64,000 nucleotides of DNA. Origin: Hyphomicrobiaceae bacterium. Its GTDB lineage: Bacteria > Pseudomonadota > Alphaproteobacteria > Rhizobiales > Hyphomicrobiaceae. The DNA lies in the NCBI GenBank assembly GCA_008933705.1, contig WBUN01000011.1, forward strand, positions 1-64,000, read 5' to 3'. A program made the translations under genes and the position numbers. The notes under the pieces are model-generated. The model saw only the letters and a program-made list of their open reading frames with translations, did not search any database and was not told the origin of the DNA. Below are positions 9,304-19,460 of the stretch, in pieces. The first letter of the stretch is position 1, and each line of letters starts with the position of its first letter.

Positions 9304-11151
9304 ATGTCCTTCATCAATCCCAATCCGTTCACGACGCGGCCCGAGATCAACGGCACCTTCGGCGTGGTGGCCACCACGCACTGGATCGGCACGGCCGTCG
9401 GCATGGGCATCCTGGAGCGCGGCGGCAACGCCTTTGACGCCGGCGTTGCCGCGGCCTTCACCCTGCAGGTCGTCGAGCCGCATCTGTGCGGCCCCGGCGG
9501 CGACGTGCCCGTGATGCTCTATGACGTGCGGGAGGCAAAGCCCGTCGTGGTGTGCGGCCAGGGCCCCGCCCCCGCGGGTGCCACGATTGCCCATTACCGC
9601 GGCCACCTGGGACTCGACATCATCCCGGGCACCGGCCTGCTGGCTGCGTGCGTGCCGGGCACATTCGAGACCTACATGGCCATCCTGCGCGACCGCGGCA
9701 CCATGCGGCTGCGCGACGTGCTGGAGCCGGCGCTCAGCTACGCGCGCAACGGCCACCCGCTGGTGGAGCGCGCCTGCGCCACCATCGCCACGGTCGCGCA
9801 GCTCTTCCGCGAGCACTGGCCGAGCTCCGCTGCCGTCTACCTCCCGGGCGGCCAGGTGCCGGAGCCGGGCGCGCTGTTCGGCAACGCCAAGCACGCCGCC
9901 ACCTATGCGCGAATCCTGGAGGAGGCGGAGGCCGGCGGCGGCGGCCGGGACAAGGAGATCGAGCGTGCGCGCCGCGCCTGGAGCCAGGGCTTCGTGGCCG
10001 AGGCGGTCGACAACTTCTGCCGCACCGCCGAGGTCATGGATGTCAGCGGGCGCGCGCACAAGGGCGTGCTGACCGGCGAGGACATGGCACGGTGGCTGCC
10101 GACCATCGAGGATCCCATCCACCTCGACTACGGCAGCTACCGCGTGCTGAAGCCCAACGCATGGACGCAAGGGCCCGTGCTGCTGCAGATGCTGGCCCTG
10201 CTCAAGGGCTTCGACCTCGACAAGCTGGCGCCGACCGACCCCGAGTTCATCCATCTGTGGGCCGAGTGCGCCAAGCTCGCTTACGCCGACCGCGAGGCAT
10301 TCTACGGCGACCCGAAGTTCGTCGATGTACCGATGCAGACGCTCCTGTCGGAAGCCTACAACGCCGAGCGGCGCAAGCTGGTGGGCGATGCCGCGTCGCT
10401 GGAGCAGAGGCCGGGACGCATCGAGGGCTTCGGCGGCAAGGTGATCGTCAAGAGCGCGCGCCAGGCCGCGGCCGGCGCCGGCGAGCCGACGTTTGCGAGC
10501 GTCAATTCCGGTCACGGCGCCGGCGAGCAGGAGGTGAGCCGCAGCGGCGAGGTGCAGGGCGACACCGTGCACATCGACGTCATCGACAGGCACGGCAACA
10601 TGTTCACGGCCACACCGTCCGGCGGCTGGCTGCAATCCTCACCCGTCATTCCCGCGCTGGGCTTCCCGCTCGGAACACGCGCGCAGATGTTCTGGCTGGA
10701 GGAGGGGCAGCCCGCATCGCTCGCGCCCGGCAAGAGGCCGCGCTCGACGCTATCGGTCGGCATGGCCCTGCGCGAGGGCAAGCCTTATCTCGTCTGGGGT
10801 ACGCCAGGGGGCGACCAGCAGGACCAATGGAGCTGCCAGCTCTTCCTGCGCCATGCCAGCCTCAATCACGCGCGGCCGAAGATGAACCTGCAGGAAGCGA
10901 TCGACGCTCCCGCCTGGCATATCGAGCATTTCCCGGCATCCTTCTGGCCGAGGAGCGCACGGCCGGGCGTGCTGGTGGTGGAGGGTCGGCTGCCGCCGGC
11001 AACGATCTCCGAGTTGCAGCGGCGAGGCCACAAGGTGGAGGTGGGCGCCGACTGGTCCGAGGGCAGGCTGACCGCGGCAAGCCAGGACGGCCGGCAGCGC
11101 AAGGCAGCAGCAAATGCCCGGGGCATGCAGGGCTACGCGGCGGGACGCTGA
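9304..11151 (+). CDS. gamma-glutamyltransferase family protein
   Basis: GGNAFDAGVAAAFTLQVVEPHLCGPGGD; DTVHIDVIDRHGNM region; RPRSTLS. Confidence 0.88.
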   Translation: MSFINPNPFTTRPEINGTFGVVATTHWIGTAVGMGILERGGNAFDAGVAAAFTLQVVEPHLCGPGGDVPVMLYDVREAKPVVVCGQGPAPAGATIAHYRGHLGLDIIPGTGLLAACVPGTFETYMAILRDRGTMRLRDVLEPALSYARNGHPLVERACATIATVAQLFREHWPSSAAVYLPGGQVPEPGALFGNAKHAATYARILEEAEAGGGGRDKEIERARRAWSQGFVAEAVDNFCRTAEVMDVSGRAHKGVLTGEDMARWLPTIEDPIHLDYGSYRVLKPNAWTQGPVLLQMLALLKGFDLDKLAPTDPEFIHLWAECAKLAYADREAFYGDPKFVDVPMQTLLSEAYNAERRKLVGDAASLEQRPGRIEGFGGKVIVKSARQAAAGAGEPTFASVNSGHGAGEQEVSRSGEVQGDTVHIDVIDRHGNMFTATPSGGWLQSSPVIPALGFPLGTRAQMFWLEEGQPASLAPGKRPRSTLSVGMALREGKPYLVWGTPGGDQQDQWSCQLFLRHASLNHARPKMNLQEAIDAPAWHIEHFPASFWPRSARPGVLVVEGRLPPATISELQRRGHKVEVGADWSEGRLTAASQDGRQRKAAANARGMQGYAAGR

Positions 11152-11178
11152 TCGACGCTAAGACGAACGAGGCCAACC

Positions 11179-11892
11179 ATGACCTTCTCGATCATCGCGC
11201 ACGAGGAGAGGACAGGGCGTGTGGGGATTGCGGTTGCAAGCAGGTTCTTTGCGGTCGGCGCCCGCACGGCCTTCATAAGGACCGGCGTCGGCGCCATAGC
11301 CAGCCAGGGCTTGTTCAATCCGTACTATGGGCCGCGCGGGCTGGCCCTGCTCGCGGCCGGCGCCTCCGCCGACGACACCGCGCGCCTGCTGACGTCCGCT
11401 GACGCGGGGCGCGACCTGCGCCAGGTGCACGTCATGGACCGCTGGGGGCGCTTTGCCGCGTTCACGGGGGCCAAGTGCACATCGTGGTCAGGCCACCTCG
11501 TCAAGCCGTCATACTCGGTGGCCGGCAACGTCCTGGCCGGTCCCAAGGTCATCGAGGAGGTGGCCGCCGCCTACGAGAAGGGCGCCCAAACCCCGTTCGC
11601 GCGCCGTCTGATCGCGGCCATGCGCGCCGGCGAGCAGGCTGGCGGCGACAAGCGCGGGCGACAGTCCGCCTCCCTGCTCATCCATGACGATCAGGAGTAT
11701 TCGCTGCTCGATGTCCGTGCCGACGACCACGCAGACCCGCTTGGCGAGTTGGAGCGGCTGGAGGCCATTGCCCGCCAGTCCTGGGTGCACTTCCGCCGCG
11801 TGCTCCCCAACCGTCATGATCCCGACGGCGTCCTTGACGATGGGCAGGCGGATGCCCGCATCAACGCCTCGCGCGCCGAGGGCTATGAATAG
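11179..11892 (+). CDS. DUF1028 domain protein
   Basis: MTFSIIAHEERTGRVGIAVASRFFAVG… typical DUF1028 start; follows the GGT-family gene. Confidence 0.85.
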   Translation: MTFSIIAHEERTGRVGIAVASRFFAVGARTAFIRTGVGAIASQGLFNPYYGPRGLALLAAGASADDTARLLTSADAGRDLRQVHVMDRWGRFAAFTGAKCTSWSGHLVKPSYSVAGNVLAGPKVIEEVAAAYEKGAQTPFARRLIAAMRAGEQAGGDKRGRQSASLLIHDDQEYSLLDVRADDHADPLGELERLEAIARQSWVHFRRVLPNRHDPDGVLDDGQADARINASRAEGYE

Positions 11893-12034
11893 CGCCGAGC
11901 CCCCACCTGCCGGTCGCGGTTAAGAAAGGCCTAATTGCAGCATCTTTTCGGAAAGACTTAAGAAAAACCTTACTATCCATGCGCTTAATGCAGGGAGCGA
12001 CTTTGCCAACGCAACCCGCGCGCGCAGCAGCATC

Positions 12035-13540
12035 ATGCACCCCCAATTTCCGGCGATTACCGATACTGTCGATCTCCGCACTCTGGGGGCGGCCGTCAAG
12101 AAAAGCTTGGAGACGCTGCTCGTCGCCACGCTTCTGGCGGGCCTCGCGTTCTTCGCCGTCCTGTGGCAGCCGACGCAGCGCAGCGCGGCGCAGGCGGGCC
12201 CCGAGCCCGTCGCCGCCGAAGCACCGCGTGAGCCCGACCAGTCCCTCGTCGACCTGGCCGGCGCCCACGCCAAGGCGATGGCCGCCCGCGCGGAAGCCGA
12301 ATCGCGCCTGCGCCTCGCTCGCGAGATGTTGGCTCGGGGCACGGCCGAATCGCTCCCTGATGCGGGGGCGTCGGCGCAGGTTGGCGACCTCATCACCCAG
12401 CGCATGCGCATCGAGCGCCAGATCGCGGAGCTGTCGGCGACGCTTGTCCAGAGCGATCCCGGCATGAAGCAGCTCGTCGTGGAGCTTGCCGGGCTGAACC
12501 GGCAAATCAAGAGCGAGATCGACAAGATCGTGGGCGACCTTGAGCGGCAGGCGGCGGTCGCGGCGCTGCATGAGGAGCAGCTCAGGCGGCGCATCGCAAC
12601 CATGCGTGACCAAGGCGCTACAGTGGCTGCCGGCCCGCAGGCCGCATCGGAAGCGCAGATCGGCCCGCGCGCCGCACCCGCCAGCGAGACGACCTCCCCG
12701 CGGCTCGGCACGCTGACCTTGCTGGCCATGCTGGCAACGCTGCTGCTCGGCCTCGCCTGGGTCGCCGCACGCACCCTTCTCGGCCCCGTCGGCAGCGCGG
12801 GGAAGGGTCGCGCCAGGACCCCGGCTCCCACGCCGGCCACCGAAGCCCACCAGGCATCGCCGGTCATGGTCGCCGGCGTGTCATCCCAATCCGGCCAGCC
12901 GATCCAGACGCTGCGCTCCGCCGCATCTCTGGCGTGCCATCTGAAGTCCGTGGCCGCGGGCAGGAGCGGATTTCGCATCTTCGTTGCGGGAGACGCTGCG
13001 GCAGAGGGCGCCGGGCGCGCTGCGCTCGACCTCGCAGGGGCACTCGCACGGCTGGGCCGGCAGGCCATCGTTCTCGACTGGAGCGCCGATGGCAACGGGC
13101 TGACGCACGAGCTCGGCAAAGCCCCTTCCCTGGGCGTTGCTGACGTGCTGTCTGGGCGCGCCACCTTCGAGGACGTGATCGAGCCGCTGCCAGGCTCGAA
13201 GGCGCACGTCATCGCCGCCGGATCGAGCGCGGCAGGCAGGGCTGCCGCCGGCGACAGAGACCGGGTCAACATGTTTCTGGACGCCCTGGACGAGGCCTAT
13301 GACGACGTCATCGTCACGGGCGGCACCGAAGCGATGCGCGAGCTGTTCGCCACCATCGAAGGCCGGATCGATGCCGGCGTCGTCGTCGGCAGCGGTGTGT
13401 CGGCTCCTGCCCGTGAATTTCTGGCCCGTGAATTTCTGGGCTCCACCGGAACAAACCTCGACATCGTCCGCTACGAATCCACAGCGCAGGCGCTGCACCA
13501 CGACGTCAGGTTACACACGCTTCGCGGTGCGCTAATCTGA
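12035..13540 (+). CDS. Wzz/BY-kinase-like membrane protein with degenerate P-loop domain
   Basis: Two TM segments flanking a coiled coil, then an MRP/BY-kinase-like region (FRIFVAGDAAAEGAGRAALDLAGALARLGRQAIVLDW). Confidence 0.6.
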   Translation: MHPQFPAITDTVDLRTLGAAVKKSLETLLVATLLAGLAFFAVLWQPTQRSAAQAGPEPVAAEAPREPDQSLVDLAGAHAKAMAARAEAESRLRLAREMLARGTAESLPDAGASAQVGDLITQRMRIERQIAELSATLVQSDPGMKQLVVELAGLNRQIKSEIDKIVGDLERQAAVAALHEEQLRRRIATMRDQGATVAAGPQAASEAQIGPRAAPASETTSPRLGTLTLLAMLATLLLGLAWVAARTLLGPVGSAGKGRARTPAPTPATEAHQASPVMVAGVSSQSGQPIQTLRSAASLACHLKSVAAGRSGFRIFVAGDAAAEGAGRAALDLAGALARLGRQAIVLDWSADGNGLTHELGKAPSLGVADVLSGRATFEDVIEPLPGSKAHVIAAGSSAAGRAAAGDRDRVNMFLDALDEAYDDVIVTGGTEAMRELFATIEGRIDAGVVVGSGVSAPAREFLAREFLGSTGTNLDIVRYESTAQALHHDVRLHTLRGALI

Positions 13541-13589
13541 ATTGAATCGGCCAATTGCGGACCGACCGCTCGGGGGGAGCTGTTGCGGC

Positions 13590-14660
13590 ATGAGCCGACG
13601 CACGACGAAATTGCTGAAGGCCGTCCTCTCGACGCTGCACTACACCGGCGCCGACAGCATGATTGCGCCGTTCACGCGTGGCGCCGGCGCCATCCTCATG
13701 CTCCACCACGTGTCGCCGGAGAAGCCGGACGCCTTCGAGCCCAATCGCGTCTTGAAGGTCACGCCGCTGTTCCTGGAGCAGGTGATCCAGCAGGTCAGAG
13801 GCGCGGGGTTCGAGATCCTGTCGCTGGACGATGCGCATTTCCGGCTGATCGAAGGCGATTCGCGCCGGCCGTTCGTGTGCTTCACCTTCGACGACGGCTA
13901 TCGTGACAACCTCGAGCACGCCTATCCCGTGTTCAAGCGCTACGACCTGCCTTTCGCCGTCTACATCCCGACCGACTACCCTGACGGAAACGGTGACCTG
14001 TGGTGGCTGGCGCTGGAAAAGGTCATCGCCGTGGTCAATGCGCTGACCGTCAAGATCGACGGCTCGTCGCGCAGGCTGAAATGCACAACGCCGGCCGAGA
14101 AGGACGCGGCGTTCCAGACCGTCTACTGGTGGCTGCGGAGCATCGACGAAAACGATGCGCGAGCCTTTGTGCACGAGCTGTGCCAAGGCATCGGTTTCGA
14201 CGCCTACACGCTGTGCACCGACCTCGTAATGAGCTGGGGCGAGATCCGGCAGTTGGCGGCCGATCCGCGCGTGACGATCGGCGCGCACACCCGGCGGCAT
14301 TTCGCCCTGGCGAAGCTGACCCTTGCCGAAGCGAGGGCCGAGATCGAGGAAAGCGTGAAGCGGATCGAGCACGAAACCGGGCTCCCCTGCCGTCACTTCA
14401 GCTATCCCTACGGCGACGAGATGAGCGCAGGCCCGCGCGAGTTCCAGCTTGTGAAGGAGCTGGGCCTCAGAACCGGCGTGACCACCCGCCGGGGCGTCAT
14501 CCACCGCGACGGCGGCTGCGAAATGTCCGCCCTCCCCCGCATCTCGCTCAGCGGTCAGTACCGTAACCCTCGCTACGTGAAGGTGCTGCTCAGCGGGGCA
14601 CCCCTGCCGCTCTTCGGTCTGGTACAGAAGGGGCTGGGGCGGCCCCTGCCGGTCACCTGA
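13590..14660 (+). CDS. polysaccharide deacetylase family protein
   Basis: FVCFTFDDGYRDNLEHAYPVFKRYDLPFAVYIPTDY NodB motif; IGAHTRRH. Confidence 0.9.
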   Translation: MSRRTTKLLKAVLSTLHYTGADSMIAPFTRGAGAILMLHHVSPEKPDAFEPNRVLKVTPLFLEQVIQQVRGAGFEILSLDDAHFRLIEGDSRRPFVCFTFDDGYRDNLEHAYPVFKRYDLPFAVYIPTDYPDGNGDLWWLALEKVIAVVNALTVKIDGSSRRLKCTTPAEKDAAFQTVYWWLRSIDENDARAFVHELCQGIGFDAYTLCTDLVMSWGEIRQLAADPRVTIGAHTRRHFALAKLTLAEARAEIEESVKRIEHETGLPCRHFSYPYGDEMSAGPREFQLVKELGLRTGVTTRRGVIHRDGGCEMSALPRISLSGQYRNPRYVKVLLSGAPLPLFGLVQKGLGRPLPVT

Positions 14661-14732
14661 ATTGGCCCCTGCCTCGGCCCCGGCGAAGCGCCGCATGCAA
14701 AACGAGCGCAAAAGCGCTTAAGAGATGCGGTC

Positions 14733-15824
14733 ATGGCACACGCGCAATCCCTTGGAGCACACCCGAGCGCAGCAGCCCGCACCGGGTCGGTGCGCGCCTG
14801 GCTGCTGACCGTGGCCGCGCTGGTTTTCCTCATGGTGAGCATCGGCGGCGCCACCCGTCTGACCGGCTCAGGCCTCTCCATCACCGAGTGGCAGCCGATC
14901 ATCGGCGTCGTGCCCCCCTTGTCGGAGAGCGACTGGCGCGAGGCGTTCGCCAAGTATCAGCAGATCCCCCAGTACCACCACGTCAACAAGGGCATGAGCC
15001 TGGAGGCGTTCAAGGGCATCTTCTGGTGGGAATGGGCGCATCGCTTTCTCGGCCGCCTCGTCGGCGTCGTCTTCTTCGTGCCGTTCGTCGTGCTGCTGGC
15101 ACTCGGCCGCATCCCCCGCAGCCTGATCCCGGGGCTGGCCGCGATCTTCGTGCTCGGCGGCCTGCAAGGATTTGTCGGCTGGTACATGGTGCGATCGGGC
15201 CTGGCCGACCGCATCGACGTCAGCCAGTACCGGCTCGCCCTGCATCTCGGCCTCGCCATCATCATCTTCGGTGCACTCCTGTGGGTTGCGCTCTCGCTCG
15301 GTGCACCGAGAAGCGCGCAGAGCGCCTCCACGACGACCTCGCGCTGGGCCGCCTGCATCGTGGCGCTGACTTTCTTCCAGATCCTGCTCGGCGCGCTCGT
15401 TGCGGGCCTCAAGGCCGGAATGGCCTACAACACCTGGCCGCTGATGGACGGCAGCCTCGTCCCCAAGGGCCTCGGCGCCATCGAGCCCTGGTATTTGAAC
15501 CTCTTCGAGAACGCCATGACGGTGCAGTTCAACCACCGCATCGTCGCCTACGCGCTCGCGCTCGCGGTCGTCTGGCACGCGTGGTCCGTGGCGCAGAGCG
15601 GCGACGGCCGTGCGCGTCTGTCGGCATTCGCCCTCGCGGCCGGCACCGTAGCCCAGGCCGCGCTCGGCATCTGGACGCTGCTCGCGCAGGTGCCGCTGGC
15701 GCTCGCCCTTGCGCATCAGGCCGGCGCGGCGGCGCTTTTTGCATTGGCGGTCTGGCATCTGCACGTCACGCAACCGCGAGCAGACAGCGCCGCTGCATTG
15801 CCGCCCCGTGCCGGCCAGCGCTAG
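14733..15824 (+). CDS. ctaA: heme A synthase (COX15/CtaA)
   Basis: VSIGGATRLTGSGLSITEWQPIIGVVPPL; EWAHRFLGR; FNHRIVAY. Confidence 0.95.
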   Translation: MAHAQSLGAHPSAAARTGSVRAWLLTVAALVFLMVSIGGATRLTGSGLSITEWQPIIGVVPPLSESDWREAFAKYQQIPQYHHVNKGMSLEAFKGIFWWEWAHRFLGRLVGVVFFVPFVVLLALGRIPRSLIPGLAAIFVLGGLQGFVGWYMVRSGLADRIDVSQYRLALHLGLAIIIFGALLWVALSLGAPRSAQSASTTTSRWAACIVALTFFQILLGALVAGLKAGMAYNTWPLMDGSLVPKGLGAIEPWYLNLFENAMTVQFNHRIVAYALALAVVWHAWSVAQSGDGRARLSAFALAAGTVAQAALGIWTLLAQVPLALALAHQAGAAALFALAVWHLHVTQPRADSAAALPPRAGQR

Positions 15825-15859
15825 CCTGTGCGGATCGCCCGCATCTGCAACGGAATGTC

Positions 15860-16825
15860 ATGATCGCCGGCCCGAAGAATGCCGCTCCAGCCCCCGCCGT
15901 CGCGACGGTTCCCGACGCACCACGCGGCAACTGGGTCGATCGCGCGGCACCGCCATCCTGGCGGCCCTATCTGCGGCTGGCGCGCTTCGACCGCCCGATC
16001 GGGGCGTGGCTGCTGCTGTTCCCCTGCTGGTGGGCGCAGGCGCTTGCCGAGCTGGCGCTGCAGCGGCCCTATCCCAACCCGTGGTACCTGGCACTCTTCT
16101 TCATCGGCGCCTTCGTCATGCGCGGCGCCGGCTGCACCTATAACGACATCGTCGACAGGGAGTACGACGCGCGTGTCGCGCGCACGGCGGCCAGGCCCAT
16201 TCCCTCGGGCCAGGTCAGCGTCGCCCAGGCCAGGATGTTCATCGTCGCGCTGTGCCTGATCGGGTTGCTGATCCTCCTCCAGTTCAACACATTCACGATC
16301 GTCCTCGGGGCCGCCTCGCTGCTGCTGATCGCCATCTACCCGTTCATGAAGCGGTTCACGTTCTGGCCGCAGGCGGTGCTCGGCCTGACCTTCAAGTGGG
16401 GTGCACTCGTCGGCTGGACGGCCGTCACCGGATCGCTGTCGACCCCGGCGGTCGCGCTCTACGCCGGCAGCGTGATGTGGACCATCGCCTATGACACCAT
16501 CTATGCCCATCAGGACAAGGAGGACGATCTCGCCATCGGCCTGAAGTCCACGGCGCTTCGATTCGGCGAGGCGACGCCCCGCTGGCTCGCCGTATTCTAT
16601 GCAGGCGCGATACTGCTCTGGGGCTGCGCGGGAATTCTGGCCGGCGCGCATCTGGCGTTCTTTTTCGCGCTGGCATTGACCGCGGTGCATTTCGCCTGGC
16701 AGATCGCGACACTCGACATCAACGATCCCGGCAACTGCCTCCACCGCTTCCGCTCGAATCAGACGGTCGGATGGATGCTGTTCCTCGGGCTGTCGGCCGA
16801 TATGGTGCTGGCCGCTTTGGCCTGA
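15860..16825 (+). CDS. ubiA: 4-hydroxybenzoate octaprenyltransferase
   Basis: RLARFDRPIGAWLLLFPCWWA; NDIVDREYDARVARTAARPIPSG; YDTIYAHQDKEDD. Confidence 0.94.
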   Translation: MIAGPKNAAPAPAVATVPDAPRGNWVDRAAPPSWRPYLRLARFDRPIGAWLLLFPCWWAQALAELALQRPYPNPWYLALFFIGAFVMRGAGCTYNDIVDREYDARVARTAARPIPSGQVSVAQARMFIVALCLIGLLILLQFNTFTIVLGAASLLLIAIYPFMKRFTFWPQAVLGLTFKWGALVGWTAVTGSLSTPAVALYAGSVMWTIAYDTIYAHQDKEDDLAIGLKSTALRFGEATPRWLAVFYAGAILLWGCAGILAGAHLAFFFALALTAVHFAWQIATLDINDPGNCLHRFRSNQTVGWMLFLGLSADMVLAALA

Positions 16826-17114
16826 TCGATTTCGAAGCAGGTGCCCAAGACTCAAACAACAATGCGGTGCAACCGGCAACCGCCGATCACACCGCATATA
16901 GCCCGTCAACTCCTGAGCAGCCGTCTGGTCAGCGGCCTTGCATCACACCTTGCCAGAAAAGGCTTCCGAACCGCTTAAGTCGCAGGGTAAATGAGTGCTT
17001 GTCCCCGTCGCCATTGAGGGACCGGACGGCCTCTTCTTGCTGGCGCATGGAGGCCGACGATCTTGAGCCTCGCGGCGATTGGTCTTCTTTGCCCGTTTCC
17101 AGGAAGCAGCGAGC

Positions 17115-17381
17115 ATGACCGCCAAAGACGCAACCAGCCGCCCGACCAAGCAACTTCTGCATCTGGTGTTCGGCGGCGAGCTCAAGTCGCTCGACAGCGT
17201 AGAGTTCGTCAGCACCGATGCGCTCGATGTCATCGGCATCTACCCGAACTACGCGGAGGCCTACAAAGCTTGGAAAGCGGCAGCACAGCGCAGCGTCGAC
17301 AATGCACACATGCGCTACTTCATCGTCCACATGCACCGCCTGATGGACCCCGAGAAGATGCCGCCGCCTTCGCGCTCCTGA
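17115..17381 (+). CDS. DUF4170 domain protein
   Basis: LHLVFGGELKSLDSVEFVSTDALDVIGIYPNYAEAYKAWKAAAQRSVDNAHMRYFIVHMHRLMDP; start of the lipid A/Kdo cluster. Confidence 0.85.
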   Translation: MTAKDATSRPTKQLLHLVFGGELKSLDSVEFVSTDALDVIGIYPNYAEAYKAWKAAAQRSVDNAHMRYFIVHMHRLMDPEKMPPPSRS

Positions 17382-17486
17382 CGCTGTTGCGCCCAGATTT
17401 GCCCATAACGGGGGTTGCCCAGGATCGGTAGCCTCGCTGCCGCCGACCTGTTAGGTAGGCTATAGAGCCCGTCCCGCCACCTCGAT

Positions 17487-19325
17487 TTGGAACAGCTTTT
17501 GGCCAAGGCTTCGACATCACCGAGCAATCCCCCCCGCACGCTGGACTCGCGGGCGAAAGGAACGTTGCGGCGATTCCTCGCCGACTGGGTGTTTCCGCGC
17601 TGGCGGCAAATTGCGGTCGCACTCGTTTTCACGGGCTGCGTTGCGGCGACCACAGGGGGCTACCCGCTCATCATCAAGCACTCGTTCGACACGCTGATGA
17701 CGGGTGATTCCAGCGCCTTGCCGTGGGTTCTGGCAGCGGTCGTCGTCATCACCACGTTTCGCGGCATCTTCCTCTATCTGCATCAGGTGACCACGTCGCG
17801 CATCGTCATGCGCATGACGACGGACATCCAGAGGACGGCCTTTGCGCACCTGATCCAGTCCGACTACGCGCGCTTGACGCGCGAGACGACCGGGCACCTC
17901 GTCTCGCGCCTGACGAACGATCTGGCCTTCATCCAGCAGGCCGCGCAGGTATCGATGATCGCCTTCGTGAAGGACGTGCTGTCGGTGGTCGCCCTGTTCG
18001 GCTCGATGCTCTACATCGACTGGATGCTGACGCTGATCGTGCTGATGATCTATCCGTTTGCGATCCTGCCCGTCGGCAGCATCGGCCGGCGGCTGCGCTC
18101 GGTGGCGAAGCGCACCCAGGCCGAGCTCGGCGATACCACCTCGCGGTTGACCGAGAAGCTTTCCGGCGCCCGCCTCATCAAGGCTTTCCAGTTGGAGAGC
18201 TACGCCATCGAGCGCCTCAACGGCAACTTCGAGCAGGTGTTCCAGCTCCGGATGAAGGCCGTGCGTGCGCGCGGGCGCATGGCGCCTGCGCTCGAGGTGC
18301 TGGCCGGCCTGGCAGTCGCCGGCGTGATCGCCTTCGCCTACTGGCGCATCGCGAGCGGCACGAGCACGGTCGGCGACTTCATGGGCTTCGTCACCGCGCT
18401 GCTTCTCGCCGCCCAGCCGACACGCTCGCTCGGCACGCTGACCACCTCGACGCTCGAAGGACTGGCGGCCGCCGACCGCATCTATGAGCTGCTCGACGAG
18501 CAGCCCACCATCGTCGACCGGGCCGGTGCAGAGCCGCTGGCGATCAAGACCGGCGCCATCGCCTTCGAGGACGTGAGCTTCTCCTACAGCACGGCGGCCG
18601 GCATTCTCGCCGTGAGGGACTTCACCCTCAATGTACCCGGCGGCAAGACGGTGGCGCTCGTCGGCCGCTCGGGTGCAGGCAAGTCGACGGTGATCAACCT
18701 CGCGGCGCGGCTGTTCGACGTGCAGTCGGGCCGCATTCTCATCGACGGCCAGGATCTGCGCGATGTCACGCTGGCAAGCCTGAGGAAGGCCGTCGCCATC
18801 GTCAGCCAGGAAGTGACGCTGTTCGACGATACGATCCGCGCCAATATCGCGTTGGGCCGCCTCGGCGCACGCGAGGAAGACATTATCGCCGCATCGAAGG
18901 CGGCCGCCGCCCATGATTTCATCCTGGCCCAGCCGCGCGGCTACGAGACGGTGATCGGCGACAGCGGGCTGCGGCTGTCCGGCGGGCAACGCCAGCGGCT
19001 GGCGCTGGCACGGGCCATCCTCAAGGACGCACCGATCCTGCTGCTCGACGAGGCGACGAGTGCACTCGACACCGAATCGGAACGTCTGGTCCAGGAGGCG
19101 CTGTCGCGCTTCACCCGCAACCGCACGACCCTGGTTATCGCGCATCGGCTATCCACCGTGCAGCGCGCGGACCTGATCTGCGTGATGGACGAGGGGCGTA
19201 TCGTCGAGATCGGCACGCACACCGAACTGCTGGCACGCGACGGCGCCTACGCCCGGCTGTGTCGTTCCCAGGCCCTGGCCGATCCCGACGGGGTGGCCCG
19301 GCCCGAACCCACAGAGGCAGCCTGA
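17487..19325 (+). CDS. ABC exporter, MsbA-like (lipid A export type)
   Basis: Six-TM ABC membrane region, Walker A GRSGAGKST, LSGGQRQRLALARAIL, DEATSALD; adjacent to Kdo/lipid A genes; TTG start. Confidence 0.9.
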   Translation: MEQLLAKASTSPSNPPRTLDSRAKGTLRRFLADWVFPRWRQIAVALVFTGCVAATTGGYPLIIKHSFDTLMTGDSSALPWVLAAVVVITTFRGIFLYLHQVTTSRIVMRMTTDIQRTAFAHLIQSDYARLTRETTGHLVSRLTNDLAFIQQAAQVSMIAFVKDVLSVVALFGSMLYIDWMLTLIVLMIYPFAILPVGSIGRRLRSVAKRTQAELGDTTSRLTEKLSGARLIKAFQLESYAIERLNGNFEQVFQLRMKAVRARGRMAPALEVLAGLAVAGVIAFAYWRIASGTSTVGDFMGFVTALLLAAQPTRSLGTLTTSTLEGLAAADRIYELLDEQPTIVDRAGAEPLAIKTGAIAFEDVSFSYSTAAGILAVRDFTLNVPGGKTVALVGRSGAGKSTVINLAARLFDVQSGRILIDGQDLRDVTLASLRKAVAIVSQEVTLFDDTIRANIALGRLGAREEDIIAASKAAAAHDFILAQPRGYETVIGDSGLRLSGGQRQRLALARAILKDAPILLLDEATSALDTESERLVQEALSRFTRNRTTLVIAHRLSTVQRADLICVMDEGRIVEIGTHTELLARDGAYARLCRSQALADPDGVARPEPTEAA

Positions 19326-19460
19326 ATGGCCCCGAAACAATGTGAGTGCAAGAGCGCAACTGCGGCCAATCTCGCCTTTGGAAGTCGGGCCCAGATCGGC
19401 TATAGAGTTTGCGACTCCAGTAAGATTAGCGGCCCATAGGCGCGCCAGGTACGACCCGGG

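Noticed and set aside
9280-10635. 451-aa minus-strand ORF
   Set aside because: Antisense shadow of the GGT-family gene
9552-11402. 616-aa plus-strand ORF
   Set aside because: Out-of-frame shadow of the GGT-family gene; no recognisable domain
14888-15859. N-terminal extension of the ubiA ORF back to 14888
   Set aside because: Out-of-frame over ctaA; ubiA starts at 15860 with normal sequence
17517-19145. 542-aa minus-strand ORF
   Set aside because: Antisense shadow of the ABC exporter
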